DNA from: Rhizobium sp. Root1203
Lineage (GTDB): Bacteria > Pseudomonadota > Alphaproteobacteria > Rhizobiales > Rhizobiaceae
Length of the DNA: 64,000 nt
Direction of reading: 5' to 3'
Assembly: GCF_001424945.1 (NCBI RefSeq)
Contig: NZ_LMCW01000014.1
Location: 42,660 to 106,659, forward strand
The notes under the pieces were generated by a model that searched no databases, had not been told where the DNA came from, and was given only the letters and a program-made list of their open reading frames with translations. Shown piece after piece: positions 61,385 through 64,000 of the stretch. Made by a program: the position numbers and the translations under genes. The first letter of the stretch is position 1, and the number at the start of each line of letters is the position of its first letter.

Positions 61385-61810
61385 ATGTCGAAGAGAATTG
61401 GCGTCTTTGGAGGAGCGGCGCTGGTCGCCTTCCTCACCTTAACGGCAGCGAGTTGGGCGGACACGATCAGCTATGCCGACGCGGTGACCGTCCTTGCCAA
61501 AGATTGCGGAGGCGACATCAAGAAGTTCTGCAATGGCGAGAACCTTGGACAGGGCCGGATCCAGGCCTGCCTCGAGCAGAACGTATCAAAGGTCTCCCCA
61601 ATCTGCACTTCGACGCTTGGCAGCGTTCTGACATCGATTGCACAACGCCAGGAAGCGCAAGCGTCGGTGTTCAAGGTCTGCCGGCATGACGTCTCTCAAT
61701 ACTGCAACAGCGTGAAGGGCGATGGGAATATCCTTTCCTGCCTCGTCGAGACCAAACGCGTCGACAGCAAGGCATGCAACCAGGCAATCACCGACGCTGG
61801 ATGGCGTTGA
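61385..61810 (+). CDS. Secreted cysteine-rich protein (Cys-rich GLG1-like repeats)
   Basis: The product is 141 residues with a signal peptide (MSKRIGVFGGAALVAFLTLTAASWA, cut near residue 25). Mature sequence contains two similar units with paired cysteines: DCGGDIKKFCNGENLGQGRI with CLEQNVSKVSPIC, and CRHDVSQYCNSVKGDGNILS with CLVETKRVDSKAC. This spacing is that of the Cys-rich GLG1-type repeat found in small periplasmic proteins. Disulphides are expected. Function unknown. It begins a run of envelope-protein genes and follows palindrome site 3. Confidence 0.82.
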   Translation: MSKRIGVFGGAALVAFLTLTAASWADTISYADAVTVLAKDCGGDIKKFCNGENLGQGRIQACLEQNVSKVSPICTSTLGSVLTSIAQRQEAQASVFKVCRHDVSQYCNSVKGDGNILSCLVETKRVDSKACNQAITDAGWR

Positions 61811-61836
61811 ACTTGATCCGAACCGGGGAAAAGAAA

Positions 61837-62406
61837 ATGTTCGTTCGTCGCCTTAGCGTCTCACTCGCACTCGGCCTGCTGCTGGCTCCCTGCATCGCTT
61901 CAGCTCAACAGCTCGACAACAGTCAGATCATGAGCACACTTGGACAGGTCAGGTCGGCAGCCCCTGCGGTGGACGTCGCTCTGCTCGTGGAGGAAGCCAA
62001 CGCTAACGTCGGGAAGGGCGTTACGGCACTCCCCAACTGGAGCAAGCTCGCAGAGCTTTCGCAGCTCATCGTCGAGATCGATTTCGAGAACAACTCCGTT
62101 GCCATCGAGCCTAAATCCTACCGCACCGTCGGCCTGATCGCAGATGCGCTGCATCACCCCGATCTGTTCCGCTACAAGTTCCTTATTGTCGGGCATTCCA
62201 GCGCGACGGGATCAGCCAAACACAACCTCGAGCTCAGCCAGAAACGCGCCGACGCGATCAACGAGGCGTTGTCGACGACGTTCGCGGTTTCGCCCGATCG
62301 TCTCTTCTCGGTTGGTGCGGGCGAAGAATGGCCGATCGACGCCGGCCACCCGGAGGCTGCCGATAACAGGCGCGTTCAACTGATCAATCTCGGACTTTTG
62401 AAGTAG
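61837..62406 (+). CDS. OmpA-family C-terminal-like protein
   Basis: The product is 189 residues with a signal peptide (MFVRRLSVSLALGLLLAPCIASA, cut near residue 23). Residues about 80-185 form an OmpA/MotB-like peptidoglycan-binding domain (VEIDFENNSVAIEPKSYRTV, then FLIVGHSSATGSAKHNLELS, QKRADAINEAL and NRRVQLINLG). The conserved Asp of many OmpA domains is replaced by HSSATGS, so peptidoglycan affinity may be altered. It follows the Cys-rich gene by 26 bases, probably in one operon. Confidence 0.85.
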   Translation: MFVRRLSVSLALGLLLAPCIASAQQLDNSQIMSTLGQVRSAAPAVDVALLVEEANANVGKGVTALPNWSKLAELSQLIVEIDFENNSVAIEPKSYRTVGLIADALHHPDLFRYKFLIVGHSSATGSAKHNLELSQKRADAINEALSTTFAVSPDRLFSVGAGEEWPIDAGHPEAADNRRVQLINLGLLK

Positions 62407-62435
62407 AGGCCTTGTGGCCCAGCGGAGGATAAATC

Positions 62436-63131
62436 GTGCTTAGAATTTCTCACGCCTGCGTCATCGCGGTCGCCGCGAGCCTCGCTTTCACCTCACCGGT
62501 CGGCGCGCAAGACGCCATCTCCGCCCCCGCGCAGAAGACCATCGGCACAATAAAGTCAAAAGTGGTGCCGTCGCTTGCCGTGCTCAACTCCGCAGGAGCA
62601 AGGCTCGAGAACGGCAAGCTGACGATGAGCGGCATCTCAGCCAATTCCATTGTGTTCGCGGACCGCCCGGTGCGATCGGCAGGGCATGTCCTGACCTCAG
62701 AGTTCGTCAAGCAATGGGGCGAGGGAGCAGATAGTTTCGCCAAAGATCCTCCCAATGCGACGATTTCGGTCTTGAGCGCCAAGGGAGATTCCGTCGCCGA
62801 CGCCGTGGTTGTCCTGAAGACGCCGAAGCTTGAAGGCGGAAACCTGACCTTCGACGTTGCCGTGCTCGAAGGCGAGCTTGCGCAAGCCGATGGACCGGCA
62901 TCGCTGTTCATCGACTGGTTTGCAGCCCGTGGACCGTATGGCGGCGTGGCCGTCGGGGGCGCTGGGGTCCGTGCCCCCGTCTGGAGGGGGGGCTGGTATG
63001 CACATCCTGGTGCATACTACGGAGCAGGCGTGGTTGCGGGTGCTGCTGTCGGCGCCGCCGCGGTCGCCGCCAATCGACCCTACTACCCGCCTCCAGCATG
63101 CGGATACTACCCCTATCCACCTTGCTACTAG
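62436..63131 (+). CDS. Secreted protein with Gly/Ala and Tyr/Pro-rich tail
   Basis: The product is 231 residues from a GTG with GGAGG 7 bases upstream, and has a signal peptide ending SPVGAQ near residue 25. The body (about residues 35-160) is a beta-rich domain of unknown family. The tail changes to AGVVAGAAVGAAAVAANRPY and ends PACGYYPYPPCY. A hydrophobic Gly/Ala segment near the C-terminus may associate with the membrane. It follows the OmpA-like gene by 29 bases. Function not recognised. Confidence 0.75.
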   Translation: MLRISHACVIAVAASLAFTSPVGAQDAISAPAQKTIGTIKSKVVPSLAVLNSAGARLENGKLTMSGISANSIVFADRPVRSAGHVLTSEFVKQWGEGADSFAKDPPNATISVLSAKGDSVADAVVVLKTPKLEGGNLTFDVAVLEGELAQADGPASLFIDWFAARGPYGGVAVGGAGVRAPVWRGGWYAHPGAYYGAGVVAGAAVGAAAVAANRPYYPPPACGYYPYPPCY

Positions 63132-63217
63132 CGCGAGGGAACTGCAACACCTGCGCCGGAGCAGACCAGTGGGAGGCTTGAGAGAAGTCTTCCACACCTG
63201 CGGCCAGACTACCGAGG

Positions 63218-63715
63218 ATGTCACTTGTGGACCTGCTATCGGCTCCAAACCCAGTTCTGGAGATATGTGTCGGCACTGTAATTCTGATCGCGGTGATGTT
63301 CGTGCACGGCGTAGGCATCCGGGCCATCAGTTGGAAATTCAGCAAATCCTGGATGCATGTCACGAGCGTCGGAGGGCATTGGCGCCTGAACCTGGTGCTC
63401 GCGGTGACGATCGCCGCCTTGGCAATCCTGCATTTTGCAGAAACGCTGATCTGGTCGGTTCCTCTTTATGCGCGTTCAATCATCCCCTCGATGCGCGACA
63501 GCTACTATTTCGTTTTGGAGAGCTACACGACGCTCGGGGAAGGCAATGTTACCCTGCCCGATCGATGGCGTCTGCTCGGACCAATCATTGGCATGTCGGG
63601 ATTATTCACCTTCGGATGGACCGGAAGTGTTCTGGTCAACATCATGACCGATGTTGGAAGGTTCGATATGTTGCGAGCGAAACGCGCGCATTCCGACGAT
63701 GGTCCTCGATCATGA
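63218..63715 (+). CDS. Small two-membrane-segment ion-channel-like protein
   Basis: The product is 165 residues with hydrophobic segments at about 14-35 (VLEICVGTVILIAVMFVHGV), 57-80 (LNLVLAVTIAALAILHFAET) and 120-145. A pore-loop-like stretch, ESYTTLGEGNV, precedes the last segment, as in ion-channel family 2 proteins, although the canonical TVGYGD filter is replaced. It may be a small cation-channel-type protein; this is by pattern only. The start is uncertain because the best ribosome-like sequence is too close to the ATG. Confidence 0.7.
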   Translation: MSLVDLLSAPNPVLEICVGTVILIAVMFVHGVGIRAISWKFSKSWMHVTSVGGHWRLNLVLAVTIAALAILHFAETLIWSVPLYARSIIPSMRDSYYFVLESYTTLGEGNVTLPDRWRLLGPIIGMSGLFTFGWTGSVLVNIMTDVGRFDMLRAKRAHSDDGPRS

Positions 63716-63737
63716 GCATTGGCTAGAACCAGCTGAT

Positions 63738-63770
63738 TTCTCCGAATTTTCCGGGAGTCACTTCGGAGAA
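63738..63770. terminator. Inverted repeat near the end of the channel-like gene
   Basis: TTCTCCGAA and its exact complement lie 15 bases apart shortly after the stop. There is no T-run. It may act as a terminator or a protein-binding site. Confidence 0.35.
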
Positions 63771-63946
63771 TCTCGGACCAGGCGGCAAATATCCGCTCCG
63801 TTATAAATGGCGTGGGAATTCAACACGATCCATGCCAACGATTTATACCATGTAAGGCGCAGCTCCGATGCCTTTTCAACGCGACTCATGGCCAGTTGAG
63901 GGTGAGCGTCCGGCGAAGGCATTTTCGTTTGGTGGAGAGGCCGATA

Positions 63947-64000
63947 TTATAGGCCGCGTTTCATCTCGTCTGCCATAACGCGTTCGACCACATCCGGATC
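63947..64000 (-). CDS. Partial gene tail at the right edge
   Basis: The last 17 codons of a leftward frame (ending VVERVMADEMKRGL and TAA) enter from outside the window. The amphipathic, coding-like composition suggests a real C-terminus, but it is too short to identify. Confidence 0.35.
   Translation of the reverse strand, partial: DPDVVERVMADEMKRGL

Noticed and set aside
1..64000. CRISPR arrays, tRNA or rRNA genes, prophage or intact insertion sequences
   Set aside because: No regular spaced repeats, cloverleaf with CCA-type end, rRNA-like stretch, transposase or phage structural gene was seen on either strand.

Overview
The window looks like a chromosome or large-replicon segment of an alphaproteobacterium of the Rhizobiaceae (Rhizobium/Sinorhizobium type). 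The reasons are the high GC, dense operons of ABC transporters with catabolic enzymes, an erythritol (ery) locus in the Brucella/Rhizobium order, and frcBCA-like sugar transporter architecture. There is no rRNA, tRNA, CRISPR array or intact insertion sequence that I can see. This is an assignment from gene families and gene order, not from a database search.

Layout. (1) 1-2.8 kb, minus strand: a poly-Q/Asn-Gly/Gly-rich low-complexity protein followed by a partial protein of unknown function. (2) 3.6-4.9 kb: a LuxR-type regulator translationally coupled to a small unknown protein. (3) 5.0-17.3 kb: an erythritol locus. eryABCD, a DeoR regulator, tpiA2 (eryH) and rpiB (eryI) run leftward; a DUF2291 gene and the EryEFG-type ABC importer run rightward from a shared 0.8-kb AT-rich promoter region. 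(4) 17.5-24.8 kb: a second polyol-like module of a DeoR regulator, an FGGY kinase and a GlpD-type dehydrogenase, with a class II aldolase and a DhaK-DhaL fusion kinase; substrate unknown. (5) 25.0-37.15 kb: one long rightward operon with an XRE-cupin regulator, Opp-type importer, GAF-domain protein, HyuA/HyuB hydantoinase-oxoprolinase pair, Asp/Glu/hydantoin racemase and M24 peptidase. (6) 37.2-44.4 kb: a leftward operon for methylarginine/citrulline use (ornithine cyclodeaminase, CtlX, DDAH, polar amino-acid importer, M20 amidohydrolase) with a divergent Lrp/AsnC regulator. (7) 45-50 kb: an accessory patch with an AT-rich sugar O-methyltransferase, a phosphodiester glycosidase, a VOC remnant, a 28-bp perfect palindrome and an ABC exporter. 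(8) 50.0-56.6 kb: a uronate-type locus (GntR, aldehyde dehydrogenase, SBP-permease-ATPase importer, KduI, KdgF) that retains only the last 21 codons of kduD. (9) 56.7-63.7 kb: a DUF1254/1214 protein, a TolB/TPR regulator-like membrane protein and several secreted or envelope proteins. Three related 19-bp palindromes sit upstream of three of these genes. A short partial gene tail enters at the right edge.

How the genes work together. Erythritol enters through EryEFG and is phosphorylated (EryA), oxidised (EryB), racemised (EryC) and isomerised twice (EryH, EryI) to D-erythrose-4-phosphate. The adjacent unknown module could feed DHAP/tetrulose-phosphate chemistry. The hydantoinase operon should import a peptide-like or cyclic amide substrate, hydrolyse it and process the product. 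The arginine-family operon reads as dimethylarginine to citrulline to ornithine to proline. In the uronate locus the DKII-reducing step (KduD) is missing locally, so it must be supplied elsewhere or the pathway is broken.

The strongest unexplained signals are the three 19-bp palindromes, the kduD tail, the substrate-less second polyol module, and the low-complexity secreted-type protein at the left edge.
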